Translations under genes and position numbers: made by a program
DNA from: Erysipelotrichaceae bacterium
Lineage (GTDB): Bacteria; Bacillota_I; Bacilli_A; Erysipelotrichales; Erysipelotrichaceae
Assembly (NCBI GenBank): GCA_017454765.1
Contig: JAFTCJ010000001.1
Location: 1-50,024, forward strand
Direction of reading: 5' to 3'
Length of the DNA: 50,024 nt
Part shown: positions 42,546-49,883 of the stretch, piece by piece
Layout of the letters: each line of letters begins with the position of its first letter
Numbering within the stretch: the stretch's first letter is position 1
The notes under the pieces: generated by a model
The model's input: the letters and a program-made list of their open reading frames with translations, nothing else
The model's database searches: none
Told to the model about the DNA's origin: nothing

Positions 42546-45260
42546 ATGAATAAGTATTATCTGGAAGATATCAAAGACGTATTAAAAGAATTTGATACGA
42601 CTGAAAACGGTCTGAGTTCTGCTGAAGCTCAGCGAAGACTGCAGCTGAACGGCAAAAATAAGCTGAAAGAGGCGGAAAAGACACCTCTGATCAAGAAGTT
42701 CATCGCTTCGATCTCAGACCCGATGATCATCATGCTTCTGGCAGCGGCCGCAATACAGGCGCTCGTCAATATCCTGCAGATGGAAAACGGCTTCCGTCTG
42801 TCGGAATTTGCAGATGTCATCGTCATCATGGCAGTCGTCATCATCAATACGATCATGTCTCTGATTCAGGAATCCAAGGCGGAAGACGCCATGGAAGCCC
42901 TGATGCAGATGACGGCATCGACTTCAAAAGTATTGAGAGACGGAGAGATTGAAATCGTCAAATCCGAAGACATCGTCGTCGGCGATGTGATCGTCTATGA
43001 AGCGGGCGATACCGTTCCGGCTGACTGCCGTATCATGGAATCGCATTCGCTGAAGGCGGAAGAAGCGGCTCTGACGGGCGAATCCGTTCCGGTCAACAAG
43101 ATCATCGACATCCTGATGTGCAACGATGAACAGAAAGACATCACGCTCGGTGACCGCAGAAACATGCTGTACAACGGCTCAACGGTCGTATACGGCCGAG
43201 GAAAGGCTGTCGTCACAGCCTGCGGCATGGATACGGAAATGGGCAAGATCGCCGATGCACTGACACTGGCGGAAAAGGAACTGACACCTCTGCAGAAGAA
43301 GATGTCCGAACTATCATCTTTCTTAACGAAACTGGTCATCTGGATCTGCGTGATCGTCTTTGCGGTCGGCGTCATCGAAACGATCCTTGTTTCGGATGAG
43401 GCTTTCTCAATCAAACTGCTTGGTTCCGCTGTTCTGGATACCTTCATCGCTGCGATCGCTCTGGCTGTTGCCGCCATACCGGAAGGTCTTCCGGCTGTCG
43501 TCACGATTATTCTTTCGATCGGTGTATCGGCTATGGCTAAGCGCCAGGCACTGATCAGAAAACTGACGGCTGTTGAAACACTTGGCTGTACGAATATCAT
43601 CTGTTCCGATAAGACCGGAACTTTGACCCAGAACAAGATGACGGTCGTCGATGAATATACAGTAGATAAAGATCTGCTGGCAACGGCGATGGCTTTATGT
43701 TCTGATGCCGAAATCAAAAAAGGCGAAGAGAATTCGACAGGCGAACCGACGGAATGCGCATTGGTCAACTATGCCAATAAACTGGGTCTGCCCAAATATG
43801 AACTGAATGAAAAATATCCGCGTGTCGGTGAAGCTCCGTTTGACTCCAACCGCAAGATGATGTCAACGATCCATCCTTATGAAAACGGATATATCCAGTT
43901 TACTAAAGGCGCACTCGATGTGATGCTGGAAAAATGCAGCAGCTATCTGAGTGAAGAGGGAGAGATCCCGATGAGCGATGTGCTGAAGCTGCAGATCATG
44001 ATCAAAAACAAGGAATTCGCTTCCAAAGCGCTGCGTGTTCTGTGTGCTGCCTATAAGAAATATAACAAGATGCCTTCATCAATGGAACCGGAAGATCTGG
44101 AATATGATCTGGTCTTCATCGGTATCGTCGGCATGATCGACCCGTGCAGACCGGAAGTCTACGATGCGATCAAGGAATGCCGTTCTGCCGGTATTACGCC
44201 GATCATGATCACCGGCGACCACAAGGATACGGCTGTCGCCATCGGCAAGGATCTGGGCATCATTGAAAATGAGGATCAGGCGATCGAAGGCTCCAAGCTC
44301 GATCAGTATTCCGAGGAAGAAATGAAGGAAGTCGTCACAAAGTATTCGGTCTATGCCCGTGTACAGCCCGAACACAAGACGAAGATCGTCAACGCCTGGA
44401 AGGCCAGAGGCATGGTCACGTCAATGACCGGAGACGGTGTCAATGATGCGCCTTCGATCAAGGCTGCCGATATCGGTATCGGCATGGGCATTACCGGAAC
44501 GGATGTTACGAAATCCGTTGCCGACATGGTTCTGGCTGATGATAACTTCGCAACGATCGTCAATGCGGTCGAAGAAGGCAGGAAGATCTACGACAATGTC
44601 TGCAAGGTCATCCAGTTCCAGCTTTCGACCAACCTCTGCGAGGTCATCATCATGTTTGTGGCTTCACTGCTCAACTTTACTATCTTAAGACCTGTCCATC
44701 TGCTTTGGATCAACATGGTCACCGATTCGCTCCCGGGCCTGGCTCTCGGCATGGAGAAGGCGGAAGGCGATGTCATGACCAGAAAACCGCGTAATTCATC
44801 CGACGGCATCTTCGCCAACGGCGCCGGTATCGATATGGTATGGCAGGGTATTTATCTTTCGATCATCGAACTGGCTGCCTATTTCATCGGTCTGTATATG
44901 GAAAGAGGAACCATCGCCGGATTCTTCGGCGGAAACGACTGCATCAACGCGATCGCCATGGCGTTCCTGACTGTCAACTTTGCGGAGATCTGCTGTGCGA
45001 TCAATCTGCGCTCCCAGACCAAGTCGATCTTCTCCAAGTCAATGCTGGAGAACTTCAACTGGTGGCTCTTGGGAGCGGTGATCGTGACTGTCGCGATAAC
45101 GCTGTCAGCGATCTATATTCCGGGCCTTTCCAATGTTTTCGGCATCGTTCCGGGCACATTCGAAACAAAGGAACTGCTGGTCTGTGTCATGCTGGCACTG
45201 AGCACTTTCCCGGCATTCGAGATCGGAAAGATGATCCGCAGACACTCTCTGGGTATCTAA
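42546..45260 (+). CDS. P2A-type cation ATPase, probable Mn2+ (or Ca2+) exporter
   Basis: A 904-residue membrane pump of the SERCA/PMR1 class. Asp355 in CSDKTGTLTQ is phosphorylated. Membrane helix 4 has the PEGLP motif (312-316); helix 5 has Asn and Glu in STNLCEV; helix 6 has WINMVTDSLPG with Asn, Thr and Asp. Together these make one transport site of the kind shared by Ca2+ and Mn2+ pumps. TGES (177-180) and MTGDGVND are present. Sequence alone would give a calcium ATPase label; the upstream Mn2+ riboswitch argues for manganese export, as known for riboswitch-linked P2A pumps in lactic acid bacteria. GGAAGAAGGGAG precedes the ATG. Confidence 0.92.
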   Translation: MNKYYLEDIKDVLKEFDTTENGLSSAEAQRRLQLNGKNKLKEAEKTPLIKKFIASISDPMIIMLLAAAAIQALVNILQMENGFRLSEFADVIVIMAVVIINTIMSLIQESKAEDAMEALMQMTASTSKVLRDGEIEIVKSEDIVVGDVIVYEAGDTVPADCRIMESHSLKAEEAALTGESVPVNKIIDILMCNDEQKDITLGDRRNMLYNGSTVVYGRGKAVVTACGMDTEMGKIADALTLAEKELTPLQKKMSELSSFLTKLVIWICVIVFAVGVIETILVSDEAFSIKLLGSAVLDTFIAAIALAVAAIPEGLPAVVTIILSIGVSAMAKRQALIRKLTAVETLGCTNIICSDKTGTLTQNKMTVVDEYTVDKDLLATAMALCSDAEIKKGEENSTGEPTECALVNYANKLGLPKYELNEKYPRVGEAPFDSNRKMMSTIHPYENGYIQFTKGALDVMLEKCSSYLSEEGEIPMSDVLKLQIMIKNKEFASKALRVLCAAYKKYNKMPSSMEPEDLEYDLVFIGIVGMIDPCRPEVYDAIKECRSAGITPIMITGDHKDTAVAIGKDLGIIENEDQAIEGSKLDQYSEEEMKEVVTKYSVYARVQPEHKTKIVNAWKARGMVTSMTGDGVNDAPSIKAADIGIGMGITGTDVTKSVADMVLADDNFATIVNAVEEGRKIYDNVCKVIQFQLSTNLCEVIIMFVASLLNFTILRPVHLLWINMVTDSLPGLALGMEKAEGDVMTRKPRNSSDGIFANGAGIDMVWQGIYLSIIELAAYFIGLYMERGTIAGFFGGNDCINAIAMAFLTVNFAEICCAINLRSQTKSIFSKSMLENFNWWLLGAVIVTVAITLSAIYIPGLSNVFGIVPGTFETKELLVCVMLALSTFPAFEIGKMIRRHSLGI

Positions 45261-45266
45261 AAATTC

Positions 45267-45294
45267 AAAAGGTTTCAGCTGAAACCTTTTGTTT
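45267..45294 (+). terminator. Terminator of the P2A ATPase gene
   Basis: A perfect 24-bp palindrome, AAAAGGTTTC-AGCT-GAAACCTTTT (45267-45290), followed by GTTTT. The -10 of the next gene begins immediately after it. Confidence 0.86.
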
Positions 45295-45300
45295 TATAAT
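45295..45300 (+). promoter_or_regulatory. -10 box of the DUF218 gene, leaderless geometry
   Basis: TATAAT ends 6 nt before the ATG at 45307, so RNA would begin at the start codon itself. No Shine-Dalgarno is possible. The -35 region falls in the preceding terminator stem. Confidence 0.5.
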
Positions 45301-45306
45301 GGATTT

Positions 45307-45834
45307 ATGATTTATCTATTCTATGTTCTGATCGTCTATGCCTGTATCATCATGGTCTTTTCCTATGATTTCCGGGCAGGCAACGCAGATTATCTGATCA
45401 TTCCCGGAAGCGGCTTAAAAGACAACAGGGAAAATTTCACGATGGTCAGCCGTGTCGATCGGGCTCTGATCTATCTCAACCGTTATCCCGACTGCAAAGT
45501 CATCGTTTCCGGAGGGATCACCGATCACAATACCGTTTCCGAAGCCTCCATCATGGCAAAGCTGCTGGATGACAGGCATATCAGAAAAGACCGCATCATC
45601 CTGGAGGACCGGTCAAAAAACACAAAAGAAAACATCCTCTACAGTAAAAAACTGATTCCGGAAGGAAGAAAGACTGTGATCTGCAGCAACAATTATCATA
45701 TCCTGCGCTGCAAGATCAATGCCCTGAAGTGCGGCATGAAAGTCAACAGTATCTTCTGCCGCAGTTCATATCCTGATCTTCTGATCCATCTGCCGATCGA
45801 AGAAGTCCTGATCATAAAAGATCTGATCGCCTGA
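45307..45834 (+). CDS. YdcF-like DUF218 protein
   Basis: A 175-residue protein with one N-terminal membrane helix (residues 2-18) and then the DUF218 fold. LIIPGSGLKDN is followed by AIL-type strand DCKVIVSGGITDHNTVSEASIM, the acidic ILEDRSKNTKENILYSKKL motif and VICSNNYHILRC. Relatives (SanA, YdcF, ElyC) are linked to cell-envelope functions, but the activity is not established. The start at 45307 is chosen because a longer in-frame TTG start lies over the -10 box. Its stop codon abuts the stop of the convergent ttcA gene with no gap. Confidence 0.82.
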   Translation: MIYLFYVLIVYACIIMVFSYDFRAGNADYLIIPGSGLKDNRENFTMVSRVDRALIYLNRYPDCKVIVSGGITDHNTVSEASIMAKLLDDRHIRKDRIILEDRSKNTKENILYSKKLIPEGRKTVICSNNYHILRCKINALKCGMKVNSIFCRSSYPDLLIHLPIEEVLIIKDLIA

Positions 45835-45845
45835 TCAGATCTTTT
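45816..45845. terminator. Bidirectional terminator built into two coding ends
   Basis: AAAAGATCTGATC (45816-45828) and GATCAGATCTTTT (45833-45845) form a perfect 13-bp stem with a GCCT loop. It contains the last codons and stop codons of both convergent genes (45832-45834 and 45835-45837). Confidence 0.82.
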
Positions 45846-46587
45846 CATTCATATTCTTGTAGTAGAGATTGACTTTTTCCTTGTTGTATAAGGACAGCAG
45901 GAAGTTTTCCTTTGCCTGGGGGTATTCGTGGTAGATCGAATGGAGCAGTTGCTTGATGTCCTGACGTTTCGTATAGCCGTCATTGGGACAGCCGGAAGAG
46001 ACGATCGGGATCTCCAGACTCCTGCAGGTCTTGGCGATATCCGATTCGAAGGACATACAGAAGGGACGTATGAATGTCGTTTCCGAATGATCCAGATACA
46101 TCTTGGGGTCAAAAGTCGCCAGTCTGCCGCCGTAGATCATGTTCATGAACAGCGTTTCGATCGCATCATCGGCGTGGTGGGCAAACGCCACCTTGTTGCA
46201 GCCCTGTTTCTTGGCGCAGTTGATGACTGCGCCTTTCTTTAATGTCGAACACAGCGAACAGTCGATCCTGTCATTGTGCAGATTGAGTTTCAGGATATCG
46301 GCGATCTTGGACTGCTCACAGACGATGGGGATGTCATACTGTTTGAACCATTCCAGCATGGGCGTCATATCGCTTTCACCGAAATTCAGATCGATGTGGA
46401 TGCCGACGATATCAAAAGTCTTATGATAGGTATTCTCATAGAGAAAACGGTAGAGATACATGATATACAAAAGCAGGGAAGAATCTTTTCCTCCCGATAA
46501 TCCGATACCGATCTTGTCATGGTCTTCGATCAGAGAAAACATGCGGTCTGCTTTTCTGACCTGTGCCAGGATCTTTTTTACAGACAT
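45835..46587 (-). CDS. ttcA: tRNA 2-thiocytidine biosynthesis protein TtcA-like
   Basis: A PP-loop ATPase of 250 residues that thiolates tRNA cytidine 32 in known members. The PP-loop is SGGKDSS (31-37); the paired cysteines are Cys110 and Cys113 in CSLC, which hold the iron-sulfur cluster in TtcA. HHADDAIETLFMN is the family's next conserved block. The frame can be extended upstream to 46788, but that extension runs through the divergent truB gene and is not coding; the ATG at 46587 starts the family-like sequence MSVKKILAQ. TATAAT ends 6 nt before it and no Shine-Dalgarno is seen. Confidence 0.87.
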   Translation of the reverse strand: MSVKKILAQVRKADRMFSLIEDHDKIGIGLSGGKDSSLLLYIMYLYRFLYENTYHKTFDIVGIHIDLNFGESDMTPMLEWFKQYDIPIVCEQSKIADILKLNLHNDRIDCSLCSTLKKGAVINCAKKQGCNKVAFAHHADDAIETLFMNMIYGGRLATFDPKMYLDHSETTFIRPFCMSFESDIAKTCRSLEIPIVSSGCPNDGYTKRQDIKQLLHSIYHEYPQAKENFLLSLYNKEKVNLYYKNMNEKI

Positions 46588-46593
46588 AAGCAT

Positions 46594-46613
46594 ATTATAA
46601 CCCATGATATAAT
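46594..46613. promoter_or_regulatory. Back-to-back -10 boxes for ttcA and truB
   Basis: TATAAT on the minus strand (46594-46599) ends 6 nt before the ttcA ATG; TATAAT on the plus strand (46608-46613) ends 8 nt before the truB ATG. The whole gap is 34 bp. Neither side has a Shine-Dalgarno, and -35 boxes would fall inside the opposite gene. Confidence 0.5.
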
Positions 46614-46621
46614 CACTATGT

Positions 46622-47464
46622 ATGGAGAATGTGCTTTTTGTAAACAAACCCTCGGGCATCTCTTCCTTTGACGTGTGTTTCCGTCTCAGGAAAGTCCTGG
46701 GGACAAAAAAGATAGGACATACCGGGACTCTGGATCCGATGGCGAGCGGCGTCATGATCGTCCTTTTTGACAAAGCAACCAAAGCCAATCAGTTTCTGGT
46801 ATCCGATTCAAAGACATACGAGACCAGAGTCCTTCTCGGCGTAAAAACAGATACGCTTGACTTGGACGGCAAGATCATCGAAGAAAAAGAGTATGAAGTT
46901 CCTGCAAAAGAGAAGATCGAAGAAGTATTGCATTCCTTCCTCGGTGCAAGCATGCAGGAAGTGCCGATCACTTCGGCTGTTTCCGTCAACGGGAAAAGAC
47001 TGTACAGGTATCAGCTGGAACAGAAAGAAGTCGAACTGCCAATCAGAGAGATCCATGTATACGATATCTCTCTGACTCAGATCCACGAGGATGGTTTTTC
47101 TTTCCGTGCATCAGTATCTTCCGGAACTTATATCCGCGCTCTGACCAGGGATATCCTGAACAGACTGGATCTGATCGGCACGGTAAAAGAACTGAAAAGG
47201 ACAGCAGTCGATCAGATCAGGATCGAAGACTGTGATGAATTCTCTGTGATCGAAGAGGGCAATTATCAAAGACACAGTCTTTATGATCTGCTTTCTCTGC
47301 GTTATGAAACAATCGATTATCCTTCAACGGAAGATATCCTCAACGGAAAGAAAATAAAGATCGATGCCAAATCCGACAGGGTTCTGATATGCAGGGAGAA
47401 AGAAGTGCTGGCGGTATATGAGAAAGAGGATGACCATTACCGCTGTGTGAGGGGCTTATGGTAG
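46622..47464 (+). CDS. truB: tRNA pseudouridine(55) synthase
   Basis: Makes the universal pseudouridine of the T loop; 280 residues. The catalytic Asp38 is in IGHTGTLDPMASGV. The starting KPSGISSFDV is typical, as is KRLYRYQLEQKEVELP. A C-terminal extension of about 60 residues resembles a small PUA-like region (KKIKIDAKSDRVLICREKEVLAVY). The ATG at 46622 lacks a ribosome site, with a -10 box 8 nt upstream. The end overlaps ribF by 7 bp, the usual truB-ribF pairing. Confidence 0.95.
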   Translation: MENVLFVNKPSGISSFDVCFRLRKVLGTKKIGHTGTLDPMASGVMIVLFDKATKANQFLVSDSKTYETRVLLGVKTDTLDLDGKIIEEKEYEVPAKEKIEEVLHSFLGASMQEVPITSAVSVNGKRLYRYQLEQKEVELPIREIHVYDISLTQIHEDGFSFRASVSSGTYIRALTRDILNRLDLIGTVKELKRTAVDQIRIEDCDEFSVIEEGNYQRHSLYDLLSLRYETIDYPSTEDILNGKKIKIDAKSDRVLICREKEVLAVYEKEDDHYRCVRGLW

Positions 47465-48213
47465 AGACGATCCGCATCAACAGGAAAAATATCTCTTGTT
47501 CAGAGCGCTCAGTTGCATGCATCGGATATTTTGACGGGATGCATAAGGGCCATCAGAAGCTGATCAGGGAAACGGTGCTGCAGGCAGAAAAGACAGGATG
47601 TATTCCTGCACTGATCTGTTTTGATCCGGATCCCTCGGAAGTGATATTAAACAGAAAACAGGAACATCTTTTTTCCGATGAGGAAAGATATGCGATCGCT
47701 TCTTCCATGGGAATCGAAAAGATAATGATCATTCCTTTTGACAGAGATTTCATGGAACTGAGTGCTTCCGGTTTCATCAGGGAATACCTGGAACAGATGA
47801 ATCTGAAAAAGCTGATCTGCGGCTGTGATTTCTCCTTCGGGAAAGGTGCCGAAGGGGATGCGGATCTCTTGAAAAACTGTTCTTCCTTTGAAACGATCGT
47901 CGTTGCAGAAGAAAGATATGAAGGTAGAAAGATCTCTTCCACCTGGATCAAAGAAACCGTAAAAGAAGGCAATTTCAGCCTTTCTGAGAAGCTTTTGGGA
48001 TTTCCGTATTATTTTATACTGGATGTGACCGGTATCTGTCCAAACGGTCAGAAACAGCTTACGGAATGCGTTCTGCATGATAAAGGATGTATCATCCCGA
48101 ATGAAGGAGAATATAAAAATCTCTTTACTGTGAAAGACGGCTGTTTCCTGATCGAAAATGTTCGATATGAAATAAAAGAGACAATCAGGATCGATACTGT
48201 TGCTTATGAATGA
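47458..48213 (+). CDS. ribF: RibF-like FAD synthetase lacking a recognisable kinase domain
   Basis: A 251-residue protein. The N-terminal FMN adenylyltransferase domain is intact: GYFDGMHKGH (23-32) is the nucleotidyl-transferase motif, FDPDPSEVI follows, and CGCDFSFGKGAEGD and KISSTWIKETVKEGN are typical. Normal bifunctional RibF is about 300-320 residues, with a C-terminal riboflavin kinase carrying G-x-GR-x-LG-FPTAN. Here only about 70 residues follow LLGFPYYF, and no PTAN or GRG motif is found. It may adenylylate FMN only, or be regulatory. GAGGGG precedes the ATG, which overlaps truB. Confidence 0.8.
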   Translation: MVETIRINRKNISCSERSVACIGYFDGMHKGHQKLIRETVLQAEKTGCIPALICFDPDPSEVILNRKQEHLFSDEERYAIASSMGIEKIMIIPFDRDFMELSASGFIREYLEQMNLKKLICGCDFSFGKGAEGDADLLKNCSSFETIVVAEERYEGRKISSTWIKETVKEGNFSLSEKLLGFPYYFILDVTGICPNGQKQLTECVLHDKGCIIPNEGEYKNLFTVKDGCFLIENVRYEIKETIRIDTVAYE

Positions 48214-49501
48214 ACTGTTTCTTCAAAGAGTCAAAGAGTATTTCAAAGATGATGCGGATGCGTATCTGCATTCTCTGAACGAACCCTGTACGCAGGCGTT
48301 TTTTCTCAATACTGAAAAGGCAAGCAGAGAAGAGATTCTTTCACTGATCGATTTTCCTTATGAAGGATCTGTCTTCACAAAAGACAGTTTCTATCATCAC
48401 AATGACAATATCGGAAAAAGCAGAGCCTATGAACTGGGGCTCATCTATCCTCAGGAGATTGCTGCTTCTTTGACCAGTGCCTTTGTAAATACAGAGGATG
48501 TGAACCTGATCGTCGATCTTTGTGCGGCACCCGGAGGCAAAACGATCAATATACTCAACAGAGTCAGAGGGGATGCGATATGCATCTGCAACGATGTCTC
48601 TCATTCCAGGGCACTGACACTTTCTTCCAATCTGGAAAGACTGGGTCTTGACCGCGTTGTTGTAACAAACAAGAAAAGTGAAGATCTTGCGGATCTGCTG
48701 GAAGAAAAAGCGGATATTGTCATTCTGGATGTGCCGTGTTCAGGAGAAGGGATGATACGCAAGTATCCCGAGATCCTGGAAACCTATTCATTGAAGAATA
48801 TTGAAAATCTCGCGCAGATACAGTCAGATCTGCTGGAACAGGCCTACCGCATCCTAAAACAGGGAGGCCAGCTGATCTACTCTACCTGCACTTACGCTTT
48901 TGAGGAAGATGAGAATCAGATCATATCTTTTTTGAGAAGACATGAAGATATGAAACTCTGTGAGATCGATATGCCTTCTTACTCTAAACTGAAAGGAACG
49001 GTTAAGCTGTGCCCGCTGAATGATACGGAAGGACAGTTCTTTGCGCTGCTGAAGAAAGACGGTACAAAAGAGAAAGCATCTCTTTCTTTCATGAAAAACA
49101 CAAGAGACAAGACCGTTGAAGATTTCATCAGGGAAAACCTGATCCTGGATGAATATGAACTGTATCAGAATAATGAACATTTCTATCTCTCATTGAAGAA
49201 ACTGCCGGATTTGAAAAGTGGTATCCTGAAATGCGGCATTTATCTGGGAGATGTCGTCAAGAAACGTTTTGAACCGGCTCATGATCTGTACCGGTCAAAT
49301 TCCCTGAAAGGAAAATTCAGATACACCTATGATCTGAACGATGAAGAATATATGACTTTCATCTCCGGCAATCAGCTGAAAGCAGATCTTGAAGATCATT
49401 ATTACCAGATCACTTACAGAGGATATTCTCTCGGATATGGGAAGTCCGGCAGCGGATATATTAAAAATAAATATCCTAAAGGATTAAGAAGAATGATATA
49501 A
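48206..49501 (+). CDS. RNA m5C methyltransferase (NOL1/NOP2/Sun, RsmF-like)
   Basis: A 431-residue enzyme predicted to methylate cytosine in ribosomal RNA. The SAM site is VDLCAAPGGKT (103-113); the two catalytic cysteines are Cys178 in DVPCSGEGM and Cys228 in YSTCTY. A C-terminal region of about 150 residues (GIYLGDVVKKRFEPAHDL) matches the RsmF/YebU type PUA-like tail. ATG 48206 is used; a TTG two codons earlier is unlikely. It overlaps the ribF end by 8 bp, so truB-ribF-rsmF probably form one unit. The exact rRNA position cannot be stated. Confidence 0.88.
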   Translation: MNELFLQRVKEYFKDDADAYLHSLNEPCTQAFFLNTEKASREEILSLIDFPYEGSVFTKDSFYHHNDNIGKSRAYELGLIYPQEIAASLTSAFVNTEDVNLIVDLCAAPGGKTINILNRVRGDAICICNDVSHSRALTLSSNLERLGLDRVVVTNKKSEDLADLLEEKADIVILDVPCSGEGMIRKYPEILETYSLKNIENLAQIQSDLLEQAYRILKQGGQLIYSTCTYAFEEDENQIISFLRRHEDMKLCEIDMPSYSKLKGTVKLCPLNDTEGQFFALLKKDGTKEKASLSFMKNTRDKTVEDFIRENLILDEYELYQNNEHFYLSLKKLPDLKSGILKCGIYLGDVVKKRFEPAHDLYRSNSLKGKFRYTYDLNDEEYMTFISGNQLKADLEDHYYQITYRGYSLGYGKSGSGYIKNKYPKGLRRMI

Positions 49502-49502
49502 T
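49497..49502 (+). promoter_or_regulatory. -10 box of the Asp23 gene
   Basis: TATAAT overlaps the stop of the preceding methyltransferase gene; RNA would start near 49509, leaving a short leader with TTGAGGT. The -35 at 17 bp is poor. Confidence 0.42.
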
Positions 49503-49522
49503 TTTTCTTGAGGTATTCAGAT

Positions 49523-49837
49523 ATGGAACTTAGAAAAAACGAAATCGGTACATATGTCATCTCCGAAAAAGCATTCAAGGATATCGCAGCGATCGCCTGC
49601 GGCAATGTCAAGAATGTCTATCCGACCAAAAAGGACAACGAATTTGTCGAATGCAAGATCAGCAAAAGCGGTGAGCCTGATTTTACGATCTCGATCAGAG
49701 TCAAGGAAGGCTGTGATATCGTAAAACTGTGCAACAGGATACAGGATGAGGTCAAGGAAGCGGTACTGCTGATGACCGGTATCGAGTTTAAGAAGATCAA
49801 TATCGATATCCAGGGATTTGAAACCAAAAAGAAATAA
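49523..49837 (+). CDS. Asp23/Gls24-family envelope stress protein
   Basis: A small 104-residue protein of the Asp23/Gls24 (DUF322) family. The conserved pattern is visible: GTYVISEKAFKDIAAIACGNVKNV at the start and QDEVKEAVLLMTGIEFKKINIDIQG at the end. Members are cytoplasmic and often membrane-tethered, linked to envelope or alkaline stress. GAGGT stands before the ATG at 49523; an earlier in-frame ATG at 49508 lacks one and lies at the RNA start. A terminator follows. Confidence 0.85.
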   Translation: MELRKNEIGTYVISEKAFKDIAAIACGNVKNVYPTKKDNEFVECKISKSGEPDFTISIRVKEGCDIVKLCNRIQDEVKEAVLLMTGIEFKKINIDIQGFETKKK

Positions 49838-49838
49838 A

Positions 49839-49860
49839 CTCGGAGATTCCGGGTTTTTTT
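49839..49860 (+). terminator. Terminator of the Asp23 gene
   Basis: CTCGGA-GAT-TCCGGG (one T-G pair) followed by seven T. A second copy of the right arm, ACCCGG at 49875-49880, can pair with CCGGGT at 49849-49854, just before the IS3 terminal repeat. Confidence 0.75.
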
Positions 49861-49883
49861 ATCCAAAAGAAAAGACCCGGTTT

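Noticed and set aside
46588..46788. Upstream extension of ttcA
   Set aside because: The 67 extra codons run antisense through the start of truB and resemble no PP-loop protein N-terminus.
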